Shown piece by piece: positions 1-9,054 of a stretch of 64,000 bases of DNA (within the stretch, counting starts at the first letter, position 1; each line of letters begins with the position of its first letter). The translations under genes were made by a program, and so were the position numbers. Source of the DNA: Cellulomonas sp. SG140 (lineage in GTDB: Bacteria > Actinomycetota > Actinomycetes > Actinomycetales > Cellulomonadaceae); NCBI RefSeq assembly GCF_025770785.1, contig NZ_JANZLA010000007.1, positions 1-64,000 on the forward strand, read 5' to 3'. Under the pieces are notes generated by a model. That model was not told where the DNA came from. It saw only the letters and a program-made list of their open reading frames with translations, and made no database searches.

Positions 1-1281
1 GGGCCGCTGCGGCGCCGTGGCCCGCGGCGCCTCGGACGACGTGCGCACCGGGGGCTGGTTCGCCGCAGCCGCGGTGGGCGGGAAGGCCGGCGGCGGGGCC
101 GCGGTCGCAGGCGTCATCGGCCGCGTCTCCGCGGCAGGCGCCGCGCCCGTCGCTGCAGCACCCGGCTCCGGGAACGGCGGACGTGCAGGCGGTGTCGCCG
201 ACGCGGCGAACGACGGAGGCTGCTGCCCGACCGCAGGGAAGGCGCTGGTGCGACCCGGTGCTGCGGGCGGCGGCGTGCCGGGGCGGTTGGTCCCCGCCGT
301 GCTCTGGCTGAAGGCGCTGCGGACGGACTGCCGCTGGACCTGGGGCGGCGGGCCGCCGGCCGCCGGCCCCTCGGTGCCGGGCGCCGCCGCACCGGCTGCG
401 GCTGCACCGGCGAGCGCACCCGCCGCGGCCGCTCCCGCCGCGCCGAGGTGCCCCGACGGCCGGCTGATGCGGATCTCGCCCCAGGGCTCGAGCTCCCGCA
501 CCACCTCGGCCGGGCTGTGCGGACCGTCGTCGTAGGGGCCCAGCGTCACCGAGCAGAGCGTGTCGAGGTCCGCGGGGACCGCGGCGACCAGGTCGGCCGG
601 CGGGACGGGCACGCCGTCGACGACGGGCGCGACGGGCAGGCCGTCGGCAGCGGCGGCCGGACCCGGCCAGCGTCCCGTCAGGGCCGTGTACAGCAGCCGC
701 ACCAGGTCGACGGCGTCGGCACGGCTGGTGCTGCGCGCGTCGCCCTCCACCCGGCCGAGCAGGGCGGCGTCCAGGGCGAGACCGGACACGAGCACCCGAC
801 CGTCGTCCGCGACGCAGATCGCCGACGGGCGCAGCGCCTGGTGGTGCACACCGCGGCGCCGTGCGACCTCCAGCGCGGCCGACGCCTCGCCGACCACGGC
901 CCTGGCCTGGTCGGCGGTCAGGGGCTCGCGGACGACCAGCTGGGCGAGCGACGGACCGGACACCTGCTCGGTGACCACGTAGCCGAGCCCGTCGTGCGTG
1001 CCGACGTCCAGCACGCGCAGCAGGCGAGGGTCGGTGACCAGTGCCGCACGCCGCGCCGCGTCGAGCCCGGCGGTCGACGACTCGGGGGCGAGCACCTGCG
1101 CGCGCACAGGTCTGTCGAGGATCTCGTCCACCGCCGCCCACGTCTGCAGCACGGGGACGGTGGACGGCTGGGGCTCGAGCACGCGGTAGCGCCCGGCGAG
1201 CAGAGTTCCTCGTCCGACCTGGTCCACGCGCAGCTCCCGCACCATCGGCAGGGACGTCCGGCGGCCGCCGGACACGTGCAT
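1..1281 (-). CDS. MurJ-linked protein kinase-like protein (pseudokinase), partial
   Basis: The reading frame opens with ATG at 1281, one base after the murJ stop, and stays open for 427 codons to the window edge, so the C-terminus is missing. Residues about 20-250 look like a Ser/Thr kinase fold (GRYRVLEP near 30, and LRVLDVGTHDGLGYVVTE near 88-105). The catalytic loop is degenerate: HRDxKxxN is replaced by HQALRPSAI (147-155), and the DFG position reads SGL, so no phosphotransfer is expected. A long Ala/Pro/Gly-rich linker follows from about residue 275. Actinobacteria commonly carry such a pseudokinase beside murJ; in mycobacteria the related domain is part of MviN itself and binds the FHA protein FhaA when phosphorylated. 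The likely role is control of lipid II export. A transmembrane segment and extracellular domain probably lie beyond the edge (inference). Confidence 0.85.
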   Translation of the reverse strand, partial: MHVSGGRRTSLPMVRELRVDQVGRGTLLAGRYRVLEPQPSTVPVLQTWAAVDEILDRPVRAQVLAPESSTAGLDAARRAALVTDPRLLRVLDVGTHDGLGYVVTEQVSGPSLAQLVVREPLTADQARAVVGEASAALEVARRRGVHHQALRPSAICVADDGRVLVSGLALDAALLGRVEGDARSTSRADAVDLVRLLYTALTGRWPGPAAAADGLPVAPVVDGVPVPPADLVAAVPADLDTLCSVTLGPYDDGPHSPAEVVRELEPWGEIRISRPSGHLGAAGAAAAGALAGAAAAGAAAPGTEGPAAGGPPPQVQRQSVRSAFSQSTAGTNRPGTPPPAAPGRTSAFPAVGQQPPSFAASATPPARPPFPEPGAAATGAAPAAETRPMTPATAAPPPAFPPTAAAANQPPVRTSSEAPRATAPQRP

Positions 1282-1282
1282 G

Positions 1283-2953
1283 CTAGTCGGGACGCCCCGG
1301 GCGTCGCCCCGGGAACCGGGCGAGCACCGACCGCACCGGCCCGGCGAGGACCTCGAGCTCGGGCACATGCATCGCCCGGAGCACCAGCACGTAGACGGTC
1401 ACCATCGCCCCGCCGACCACCACGCACTTCAGCAGGGCCGCGACCAGGGACATCTGGGCGCCTGCACCGAGCAGCAGCAGCAGGGGCACGCCGACCACCA
1501 GGGCGGCCACCGAGGCGAGGGTGGCGCGCAGGTGCAGGCGGAGCACCCGCGACCCGTCGAAGCTGCCGATCAGCCAGTGCACGTGCCGCAGCGCCATCAG
1601 GGTGCCGATCACGTAGGAGAGGCTGACAGCCAGCGCCGAGACGGCCACCCACCACTGCGGCGGCGCGAGCAGCCAGCCGAGCAGGGTGCCGACGACGATG
1701 ACCACCGCCATCACGATCTGCGGCGCCAGCATGCTGCGCGCGTCCTCGTAGGCGTAGTACACGCGCTGGCACATCGACCAGATGCCCAGCACCGGCAGGC
1801 CGAGCACCATCGCGACCGTGACGCCGCCGACCGCCGCGATCTCGCCGGGGTGCGGGTGCCAGATGATCAGGCGCACCACCGGCAGGGCCAGCAGCCCGAC
1901 GATCACCGTGGTCGGGATGGTGAACAGGCCGAGCGCGCGCAGGCCGGTGGACAGGGTGTCCCGCACACCGAGCCGGTCCCGGTCGGTCGCCTGTGCGGAG
2001 AGGCGCGTGAACAGCGCCGTCATCAGCGAGACCGTCACCAGCGAGTGGGGAAGGATGAACACTAGGAAGGCGTAGTCGTAGGCCGCGTTGCCGGCGACGG
2101 CGGTGGTCGCCTGGACCGTCGTCAGCCCGTGCGCCCGCGCGAACGCCTCGGGGGCGGCGGACGCGATCCGGGACTGGACGATGAACGCGAGCTGGCCGAC
2201 GCCGAGACCGGCGAAGGTCCACATCGCCACCGAACCGGCCCGGCCCAGGCCGGTGCCGCGCACCCCCCACCGCAGCCGGAACCGCACGCCGGCCCTGGTC
2301 AGCGCGGGGAACAGCACCAGCGCCTGCGCCACGATGCCGAGCGTGGCCGACCCTGCGAGCACGGCGACCTTCGCACCGCTCCAGCCGCCGGCGCTGCTCG
2401 ACGAACCGAACATCACGATGAACAGACCGCAGCCCGCGATGGCGACGATGTTGTTCACCACCGGCGCCCACATGTAGGGGCCGAACGACTCTCGGGCGTT
2501 CAGCACCTGCCCGAGCAGCCCGTACACGCCGTAGAAGAACATCTGCGGGATGCACCAGTAGGCGAAGGTGGTGGCCAGCACCATCTGCTCACGGTTGCCG
2601 GCGTCGGCGTACAGCAGCACCAGCAGCGGTGCGGCGATCGTCAGCAGCAGCGTGGTGCCGGCGAGCACGGCGAACCCGAGGGTGAGCAGCCGGTCGACGT
2701 ACTGCTGGCCCGCCCGGCGCTTGTACGCCCGCACCACCTGCGGCACCAGCACGGCGTTCAGTGCCCCGCCCGCGAGCAGCTGGTAGAGGATGTTCGGCAG
2801 CTTGTTGGCCACCGCGAACGCGTCGGCGGCCTGACCGGTGGCACCGATGGCGGCGGCGAGGGCGATGCTGCGCAGCAGCCCGAGGACCCGCGACGCGGCC
2901 GTGCCGGAGCCCATCAGCGCGGAGGCGCGACCGATGCTGGGCGAGCGGCTCAC
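1283..2953 (-). CDS. murJ: lipid II flippase MurJ (MviN)
   Basis: A 556-residue polytopic membrane protein of the MOP/MATE exporter superfamily. It moves lipid-linked peptidoglycan precursor across the cytoplasmic membrane. Family hallmarks are visible: the N-terminal GTAASRVLGLLRSIALA segment with conserved arginines (about 17-33), DAFAVANKLPNILYQLLAGG (about 44-63), and about 14 hydrophobic helices in total. Its ATG overlaps the stop of the DUF6049 gene by 4 bp, and the pseudokinase gene starts 1 bp after its stop, so the four genes Nudix–DUF6049–murJ–pseudokinase are very probably one transcript. The C-terminus is short and basic (GRRPGRPD). Length and composition are normal for the family. 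Confidence 0.95.
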   Translation of the reverse strand: MSRSPSIGRASALMGSGTAASRVLGLLRSIALAAAIGATGQAADAFAVANKLPNILYQLLAGGALNAVLVPQVVRAYKRRAGQQYVDRLLTLGFAVLAGTTLLLTIAAPLLVLLYADAGNREQMVLATTFAYWCIPQMFFYGVYGLLGQVLNARESFGPYMWAPVVNNIVAIAGCGLFIVMFGSSSSAGGWSGAKVAVLAGSATLGIVAQALVLFPALTRAGVRFRLRWGVRGTGLGRAGSVAMWTFAGLGVGQLAFIVQSRIASAAPEAFARAHGLTTVQATTAVAGNAAYDYAFLVFILPHSLVTVSLMTALFTRLSAQATDRDRLGVRDTLSTGLRALGLFTIPTTVIVGLLALPVVRLIIWHPHPGEIAAVGGVTVAMVLGLPVLGIWSMCQRVYYAYEDARSMLAPQIVMAVVIVVGTLLGWLLAPPQWWVAVSALAVSLSYVIGTLMALRHVHWLIGSFDGSRVLRLHLRATLASVAALVVGVPLLLLLGAGAQMSLVAALLKCVVVGGAMVTVYVLVLRAMHVPELEVLAGPVRSVLARFPGRRPGRPD

Positions 2954-5202
2954 GACGGACGTCCGGGCGACACGTCGCCACCGAGCGGAGGCAGCGGGGG
3001 TGCCTCGTCCTCGGAGGTGCGCCGGGCACCGCGGCGGGCGCTCTGGCCCCGTCGGACGGTCCGCACGATGCCCAGCACCAGGCCGATCGCGAGCAGCGCA
3101 CCGACCACGGCGGTGCCGACGTTCTCGACGGTGGGTGCCACCCGTGCCGTGAACTGGGCGCCGGTGCCGACCGGCTGCCCGGCGAGGTCCGTCACCTGCG
3201 CGTCGACGATCACCTCGCAGTTGGCCGCCGCGTGCAGCACGACCGGGACGCTGGCCTCGGCACCGGCCGAGACGGTGACCGCATCGCTGGTGGCGGCACC
3301 GAGGCAGCTCTTGCGGGGGTGCACCGTCACCCGGACGGTCACCGGGACGGGCAGGCCGTTGCGGACGGCGAAGCGGTAGGGCACCGACGCGCTGATCACG
3401 TTGAGGTTGCTCACGGGCGCCAGGGAGAGGCCGCTGCGGCGGTCGTCGATCGCCTGGATCAGCCGTGCTGCCAGCGCGTCACGGTCGCCCGGTGCGGAGC
3501 GCCAGGCGACGGAGAGCGGGGTCAGGGCCTCGTCGTCCACCCCGGCGAGCAGCGTGCCCGGCTCCTGCGTGATGCTGGCGAACGCCCGGGTGGTGGCGCG
3601 CGCGGTGGCCAGCGCCTGCACGGTCGCGGGTGCGAGCTCGTCCGGCGCCGCCGCGCTGGCCGGGAGCGAGGCGCGCTTGCTGCGGTCGTCGGGGTTGCCG
3701 AGCGCCGTGCTGACCGGCTCGAGGCGGCTCCACGGCGAGCTGGACAGGGCGGCGAGCACCGCCTGCGCGGTGGTCGGGTCGGGGCTCCAGTCGCGGGACG
3801 GGGCGACGAGAACGTCGCGCGGCTCGCTGGAGCCGGTGCGCGTCAGCAGCGCGAGCTCAGCCAGCGTGCGCTGGACGGCGGTGGCCGCCGTGCTGCCCGG
3901 CTCCACCGACCCGGGGTCGGTCAGCAGGGAGGTCAGCACCGCGTCTGGCACCAGCGCCGTCACCGTGCCCGCGGCCGTCTTCACGTCGGCCCGGGCGGTG
4001 GTCGCGACGCCGCCGACGCTCTGCAGCGACTGCGGGCCGACGACGACGGCCGCGGCGTCCACCGTGCGCGCCAGCGCGAGCGTGCTGGTGTCCACCGCAC
4101 CGGGACCCGCCCACAGCACGTCCGTGCGCGCGGTCTGCCCACCGATCCCTACGTCGGAGGACAGCTGCTGCGCGGTCCGGAGCAGATCGGCACCGTTCCC
4201 GTGCGCCACCGTCGCGAGGTCGGGGTCCGACCAGGGTAGCGCGAACGTCTCCCGTCCGGACAGCGCCGTGCCGAGGTCGGCGGCCCAGGCGCGCGCGTGC
4301 GCCCCCGAGACCTGCGCGTCGGCGACCAGCGCGGGGTCGACGGCCAGGCCCAGGTCGGGAGAGCTCCGAGCCAGGTCGAGCACCGCCCGCAGCCGACCGC
4401 CGGCGGTGGTCAGCCGCTCCAGGGCGGCCTGCTCGGTCGCGCTCGGCGTGACCGACACCGCGCCGCCCGCGGGGGCCGACGCGGTCCCGCTCGGGCTCGG
4501 CTGCGGGGTCGCGCCGCCCGTGGCACCGCTCGGCGACGGCCCGGTCGCTCCCGGTGCGGCACCGGCGCCGGAGCCGGCCGCGACCGTCGGCGTGCGCGCG
4601 GGACCGGTCAGCGGCAGCAGCACGGACACCCGCGCCTGCGGCACCGTGCCGTCGGGCAACCACAGCGCGAACGTGCGCGCCGAGCCCGCACGGTCACCAC
4701 CGTCGTCCGTCACGTCCACGGCGAGGCCGCGCGGCCCCCAGCCCGTCGACACGTTGCTCAGCCCGATCGCCGACGCGGGGACGGTCAGGTCGACGTTCAG
4801 CTGCGCACCGGGCGCCAACGCCCCGGGGTGCACGGTGGTCAGGCGGACGCCGATGACGCCGCTGGAACGGTCGATCCAGGACGCCAGCTCGGCGCGGGTC
4901 GTCGGCCGGAGCCGGTTGATCCGCAGCGCGACAGTGGGGTCCGCGATGGCCTCCGAGCCGGTGTTCCGCAGCGTGACGCTGACGGTGAGGTCGTCGCCGG
5001 GCCGCAGCACCGTCGGCATCACCCGCTGGATCGAGACCGACACCGGCAGGTCCGTGTCGGCCGCCGACGCGCTGGGGCTGGGCGAACCGCTCGCCGCGAG
5101 GGCCGGCGAACCCCCGAACACGCAGGTCAACGCGAGGAGCAGCACCGCGAGCAGCACGACGGGCGTGGCGCGGGCGGGTGCGCGCCGGACGGGCCGGCTC
5201 AT
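2950..5202 (-). CDS. secreted, membrane-anchored DUF6049 family protein
   Basis: A 750-residue extracytoplasmic protein. It has an N-terminal signal sequence (basic MSRPVRRAPARA, then a leucine-rich core, then an Ala-x-Ala-type site near residue 37), a Ser/Pro linker, and a large exported region with beta-rich ends. Near the C-terminus there is one membrane helix (GTAVVGALLAIGLVLGIV) and a basic cytoplasmic tail, so the topology is type I. A low-complexity Gly/Ala/Ser/Pro stretch lies around residues 205-245. The position immediately before murJ is conserved in actinobacteria, where the family is annotated DUF6049. The function is unknown; the context suggests a role in cell-wall assembly or septation. 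It overlaps both neighbours by 4 bp, so it is translationally coupled. Confidence 0.85.
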   Translation of the reverse strand: MSRPVRRAPARATPVVLLAVLLLALTCVFGGSPALAASGSPSPSASAADTDLPVSVSIQRVMPTVLRPGDDLTVSVTLRNTGSEAIADPTVALRINRLRPTTRAELASWIDRSSGVIGVRLTTVHPGALAPGAQLNVDLTVPASAIGLSNVSTGWGPRGLAVDVTDDGGDRAGSARTFALWLPDGTVPQARVSVLLPLTGPARTPTVAAGSGAGAAPGATGPSPSGATGGATPQPSPSGTASAPAGGAVSVTPSATEQAALERLTTAGGRLRAVLDLARSSPDLGLAVDPALVADAQVSGAHARAWAADLGTALSGRETFALPWSDPDLATVAHGNGADLLRTAQQLSSDVGIGGQTARTDVLWAGPGAVDTSTLALARTVDAAAVVVGPQSLQSVGGVATTARADVKTAAGTVTALVPDAVLTSLLTDPGSVEPGSTAATAVQRTLAELALLTRTGSSEPRDVLVAPSRDWSPDPTTAQAVLAALSSSPWSRLEPVSTALGNPDDRSKRASLPASAAAPDELAPATVQALATARATTRAFASITQEPGTLLAGVDDEALTPLSVAWRSAPGDRDALAARLIQAIDDRRSGLSLAPVSNLNVISASVPYRFAVRNGLPVPVTVRVTVHPRKSCLGAATSDAVTVSAGAEASVPVVLHAAANCEVIVDAQVTDLAGQPVGTGAQFTARVAPTVENVGTAVVGALLAIGLVLGIVRTVRRGQSARRGARRTSEDEAPPLPPLGGDVSPGRPS

Positions 5203-5753
5203 GCCTCGTCGGCGAGCACCGCGCAGGCCGCCTCGGCGAGCCGGCGCTCGTTCGGGTACGCCAGCCGGGCCGGCAGCGCGCCGACGGCCACCCAGGCGAC
5301 GTCCTCGGCCTCGCCGTCGGGGTCGCCCTCGACGGACAGCTCCCCGCTGACCGCGCCGAGCAGGAAGTGGTGCACCACCTTGTGCACGCGACGGTCCTCG
5401 CCGCTGAACCAGTAATCGATCACGCCCAGGCGCCGCAGCACCCGGCCAGTGATGCCCGTCTCCTCCGCGATCTCCCGGACGGCGGCCTGCTCCGGTGTCT
5501 CGTCACCTTCGAGGTGACCCTTGGGCAGGCACCACTCGAGCCGTCCGGCGCGGTTGCGGCGCGCGATGACCGCCGCGTGGAACAGCCCGTTGCGACGCTG
5601 CACCACCAGGCCGCCCGCGGAGGTCTCGTCCACCACCGGGAGCGGGGTGGTCACCGCACGGACCGGGGTGGTGCTGGGATCGATGCGCAGCCGGTGCCCG
5701 CCGGGCGGGGCCGGCACCCGCCCCGAGGCGTGACCTTCGGCGGCGGCGGACAT
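5199..5753 (-). CDS. Nudix hydrolase
   Basis: A 184-residue protein of the Nudix superfamily, which hydrolyses nucleoside diphosphates linked to another moiety. The Nudix box GX5EX7REUXEEXGU is intact: it begins at GHLEGDETPEQ and ends REIAEETGI (about residues 97-119), including the catalytic REIAEE. The N-terminal 40 residues are a poorly conserved extension. It is the first gene of the operon with DUF6049 and murJ, overlapping the former by 4 bp. No Shine-Dalgarno is visible, but TACAGT ends 6 nt before the ATG, the leaderless geometry described in the findings. The substrate cannot be told from sequence; clearance of damaged nucleotides or of a nucleotide-linked metabolite are both possible. 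Confidence 0.88.
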   Translation of the reverse strand: MSAAAEGHASGRVPAPPGGHRLRIDPSTTPVRAVTTPLPVVDETSAGGLVVQRRNGLFHAAVIARRNRAGRLEWCLPKGHLEGDETPEQAAVREIAEETGITGRVLRRLGVIDYWFSGEDRRVHKVVHHFLLGAVSGELSVEGDPDGEAEDVAWVAVGALPARLAYPNERRLAEAACAVLADEA

Positions 5754-5759
5754 GCCGAC

Positions 5760-5765
5760 ACTGTA
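5760..5765 (-). promoter_or_regulatory. -10 element of a leaderless promoter for the Nudix–DUF6049–murJ operon
   Basis: On the minus strand TACAGT is followed by GTCGGC and then the ATG at 5753. That places the expected transcription start at or within a base of the A of the start codon. No convincing -35 hexamer is visible. Confidence 0.45.
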
Positions 5766-5824
5766 ACGACTCGGGCACGGCGCCCCGGTCCGGGCGGTCC
5801 GCCCCGGTCTGGCAGGCTTGCCGG

Positions 5825-7300
5825 GTGCCGAACGACCGCCCGAACCCCGACGAGGCCGCCCTGCAGCGGCGTGCCCTGGCGTCGCTCGCGCAGCTGGCGC
5901 CCGACGCCGTGGCCCTGGGTCGTCGGTTCGCGGACGCGGGCCACGAGCTGGCTCTCGTGGGTGGCCCCGTGCGCGACGCGTTCCTCGGTCGGGTCAGCGC
6001 CGACCTCGACTTCGCCACCTCGGCACGGCCCGACGAGTCCGAGCGGATCCTGTCCGGCTGGGGCGACGCGCACTGGGACGTCGGCAAGCGGTTCGGCACG
6101 CTGGGTGCGCGCCGGTTCGGCCGCGGCGGCTCGTCGGACGTCGTCGTCGAGGTGACCACCTACCGCACGGACGCCTACGACCCGACGTCCCGCAAGCCCG
6201 CCGTCGAGTTCGGCGACACCCTCGAGGGCGACCTGTCGCGGCGGGACTTCACCGTGAACGCGATGGCGGTGCGGGTGCCGGACCTGCAGTTCGTCGACCC
6301 GTTCGACGGGCTGGGCGACCTGGCGCGGCGCGTGCTGCGGACACCGGTGGACCCCGAGCAGTCCTTCGACGACGACCCGCTCCGCATGATGCGTGCCGCG
6401 CGGTTCGTCGCCCAGCTCGGGTTCGGCGTCGACGACGCCGCACGGGCTGCGGCCGTCGCGATGGCCGAGCGGCTGTCGATCGTCTCCGCGGAGCGGGTGC
6501 GCGACGAGCTGGTCAAGCTGCTGCTGTCCGACCACCCGCGCGAGGGTCTGCAGGTGCTGGTCGGCACGGGCCTGGCCGACCACGTGCTGCCCGAGCTGTC
6601 CGCCCTGCGCCTGGAGATCGACGAGCACCACCGCCACAAGGACGTGTACGAGCACTCGCTCACCGTGCTGGAGAAGGCGATCGCCCTGGAGACCGGCCCG
6701 GACGGCGCCGTACCCGGGCCCGACCTGGTGCTCCGGCTCGCCGCGCTGCTGCACGACGTGGGCAAGCCGCGCACGCGGCGGTTCGAGCCGGGCGGCGGCG
6801 TCAGCTTCCACCACCACGAGGTGGTCGGCGCCAAGCTCGTCGCCAAGCGGCTGGCCGCGCTCCACTTCGACAAGCAGACGGTGCACGACGTCGCCCGGCT
6901 GACGGAGCTGCACCTGCGGTTCCACGGCTACGGGGACGCGGGCTGGACGGACTCGGCCGTGCGCCGGTACGTCACGGACGCCGGCCCGCTGCTCGAGCGC
7001 CTGCACCGCCTGACCCGGTCGGACTGCACCACGCGGAACGTGCGCAAGGCGGCGCGCCTCTCCGCCGCGTACGACGACCTCGAGGAGCGGATCGGCCGCC
7101 TGGCCGAGGCGGAGGAGCTCGCCTCGATCCGCCCCGACCTGGACGGCACCCAGATCATGCAGGTGCTGGGCATCGGCCCGGGACGGGACGTCGGTGAGGC
7201 GTACCGCTACCTGCTCGAGCTGCGGATGGACCGCGGTCCGCTCGGTGCCGACGCGGCCCGCGAGGAGCTGCTGGCCTGGTGGGTGGCGCGTCAGTCCTGA
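5825..7300 (+). CDS. pcnA: CCA tRNA nucleotidyltransferase
   Basis: A 491-residue class II nucleotidyltransferase that adds or repairs the 3'-CCA end of tRNAs. The nucleotidyltransferase core is clear: LVGGPVRDAFLG (about 43-54) followed by the metal-binding DLDFAT and, further on, the conserved RDFTVNAMA and DDPLRMMRAARF motifs. An HD-type hydrolase domain follows, with LLHDVGKP at about residue 310. This fused form is usual in actinobacteria. The GTG start has no Shine-Dalgarno, but CAGGCT lies 6 nt upstream, compatible with a leaderless message. The gene is divergent from the Nudix operon, and its 3' end overlaps the convergent LOV-phosphatase gene by 10 bp. Confidence 0.95.
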   Translation: MPNDRPNPDEAALQRRALASLAQLAPDAVALGRRFADAGHELALVGGPVRDAFLGRVSADLDFATSARPDESERILSGWGDAHWDVGKRFGTLGARRFGRGGSSDVVVEVTTYRTDAYDPTSRKPAVEFGDTLEGDLSRRDFTVNAMAVRVPDLQFVDPFDGLGDLARRVLRTPVDPEQSFDDDPLRMMRAARFVAQLGFGVDDAARAAAVAMAERLSIVSAERVRDELVKLLLSDHPREGLQVLVGTGLADHVLPELSALRLEIDEHHRHKDVYEHSLTVLEKAIALETGPDGAVPGPDLVLRLAALLHDVGKPRTRRFEPGGGVSFHHHEVVGAKLVAKRLAALHFDKQTVHDVARLTELHLRFHGYGDAGWTDSAVRRYVTDAGPLLERLHRLTRSDCTTRNVRKAARLSAAYDDLEERIGRLAEAEELASIRPDLDGTQIMQVLGIGPGRDVGEAYRYLLELRMDRGPLGADAAREELLAWWVARQS

Positions 7301-9054
7301 CGCACGACGGGTTCGGTGGCCGACGGCACCCGGACCACCAGCAGGCACAGGTCGTCCTCCTGGGACGACGCGGCCAGCCGCTGCACCAGCCGGTCCCGGA
7401 CCGCCGTCGCGTCGGCATCGTCCGGCACGGCCTGCAGCTCGGCCTCGAGCTGCGCCACGCCCTCGCGCAGCCCGCGGTCCCGCCGCTCCACCAGCCCGTC
7501 GGTGTACACCACCAGGGTCGAGCCGGCCGGCAGGTCGACCGTCGCCTGCTCCCGGCCGGCCGTGTGCGACGTCAGGCCGATCGGTGTGCTGTTCGCCTGG
7601 TCCAGGCGCAGCACCTCACCACCGGGCAGCCGCACCATCGGCGGCGGATGACCGGCACGGGCGTACGTCACCCGGGCGTGGTCGCCCGCCGGTACCCAGT
7701 GCAGGTAGACGCACGTGGCGACCTCCGCCATGCCGAGCCCCTGCACCAGCTCGTCCAGCCGGTCGAGCACCTCCCGGGGCGGTAGGCCCGCCCACGCGTG
7801 GGACCGCATCAGCGACGCCAGCTGACCCATGGACGCCGCGGCGCGCAGGTCGTGGCCCACCACGTCGCCGACGGCGAGGCCGATCGCCCCGTCGCGCAGC
7901 GGCAGCACGTCGAACCAGTCGCCGCCCACCTGCGCGTAGCGGGAGGACGGGACGTACGCGGTGGCGAGGTCGAGGCCGGCGACGGGCTCGACGTGCGGGA
8001 GCAGACGCTGCTGCAGCGTCAGGGCGGCCTCGCGCTGCGCCAGGTACAGCTGCACGTTGTCGAGCGCCAGGCCGGCGCGGCGGCCGAGGTGGGCCGCGGT
8101 GATGGCGGTCTCGGGTCCGAAGCCGTCCGGTTCGTGGTGCAGCAGGACGAGCACGCCGAGCACCCGGTCGCGCGCGCGCAGCTGCACGATCAGCGACGAT
8201 CCGAGGCCGAGCCGTTCCAGCAGCTTCAGCTCGCCGGGCGTGCTGCGGGTCGGCAGGTCCGCGCGGTCCACCGGCATCGGCTCGGGCACCAGCTCGATGC
8301 TGCTGTCCAGGGCGCTCCGCACCCGCGGTGAGCGCTCGAGCCACCATCCCGCCTCGGCCTCCAGCCGGGCGGCGGTCGCGGCCAGGCGGGGGTCGGTGGC
8401 GACGACGTGCACCCGCTCGAACCGTCCACGGTCGCCGACGACGGCGACGAAGCCCCACGTGGCGAGGGCGGGGACCACCACGTCGGCCAGCGCGTCGACC
8501 GCCGTCTCGTAGTCCAGGTGCCGCGAGAGCTCGTCGCTGACGGCACGCAGCAGGTCCAGGCGGGAGCTCGTCTGCCGGGCCAGCTCGAGCTCGAGGTCCC
8601 GCGCGTCGTCGTCACCCACCTGGGCCGTGACGTCCAGCTGGGCGCCGACCAGGTGCGTCACCTGGCCGTCGGCGTCGTGCACCGGGCTGATCACCACCCG
8701 GTTCCAGAACACCGACCCGTCGCGCCGGTAGTTCAGCAGCACCTCGCTGATCGACCGGCCGACGTGCACGGCGTCGCGCATCCGCTGCACGGCGGCCGGG
8801 TCGGTGGCCGGCCCCTGCAGGAAGCGGCAGTTGCGACCGAGCGCGTCCTGAGGTGCGTAGCCCGTCAGGCGGGTGAACGCCTCGTTCACCCAGACCAGCG
8901 GCTGGTCCGGGGCCTGGGCGTCGGACAGCGTCAGGGGGAGGTCGCCCTCGGTGACGGCCAGCGCCAGCAGGCGCTCGTCGGGCGCCCGGCCGGCGAGCTC
9001 GGCGGGCAGGGGGATGCCGTCCGGCGGTGTGCGGTGCCCCGCGGTGGCGGTCAT
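7291..9054 (-). CDS. LOV-domain PP2C (SpoIIE-type) phosphatase, putative blue-light-regulated
   Basis: A 587-residue cytoplasmic protein with three domains. Residues about 38-145 form a PAS domain of the LOV class: GRNCRFLQ (73-80) holds Cys76, the residue that forms the flavin-cysteinyl adduct, and the flavin-contacting Asn108, Asn118 and Gln139 (VGAQLDVT) are all present. A GAF-like region follows (about 160-335). The C-terminus is a PPM/SpoIIE phosphatase with metal-binding GGDWFD, GDVVGHD, ARAGHPPP and YTDGLVE. Such proteins dephosphorylate an anti-anti-sigma factor and release a stress sigma factor, as RsbP does in Bacillus. The ATG overlaps the stop of the upstream MFS gene (ATGA), so this start, rather than any longer frame, is chosen. 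No anti-sigma or anti-anti-sigma gene lies next to it; the nearest RsbW-like ATPase in the window is at 43 kb. Confidence 0.92.
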   Translation of the reverse strand: MTATAGHRTPPDGIPLPAELAGRAPDERLLALAVTEGDLPLTLSDAQAPDQPLVWVNEAFTRLTGYAPQDALGRNCRFLQGPATDPAAVQRMRDAVHVGRSISEVLLNYRRDGSVFWNRVVISPVHDADGQVTHLVGAQLDVTAQVGDDDARDLELELARQTSSRLDLLRAVSDELSRHLDYETAVDALADVVVPALATWGFVAVVGDRGRFERVHVVATDPRLAATAARLEAEAGWWLERSPRVRSALDSSIELVPEPMPVDRADLPTRSTPGELKLLERLGLGSSLIVQLRARDRVLGVLVLLHHEPDGFGPETAITAAHLGRRAGLALDNVQLYLAQREAALTLQQRLLPHVEPVAGLDLATAYVPSSRYAQVGGDWFDVLPLRDGAIGLAVGDVVGHDLRAAASMGQLASLMRSHAWAGLPPREVLDRLDELVQGLGMAEVATCVYLHWVPAGDHARVTYARAGHPPPMVRLPGGEVLRLDQANSTPIGLTSHTAGREQATVDLPAGSTLVVYTDGLVERRDRGLREGVAQLEAELQAVPDDADATAVRDRLVQRLAASSQEDDLCLLVVRVPSATEPVVRQD

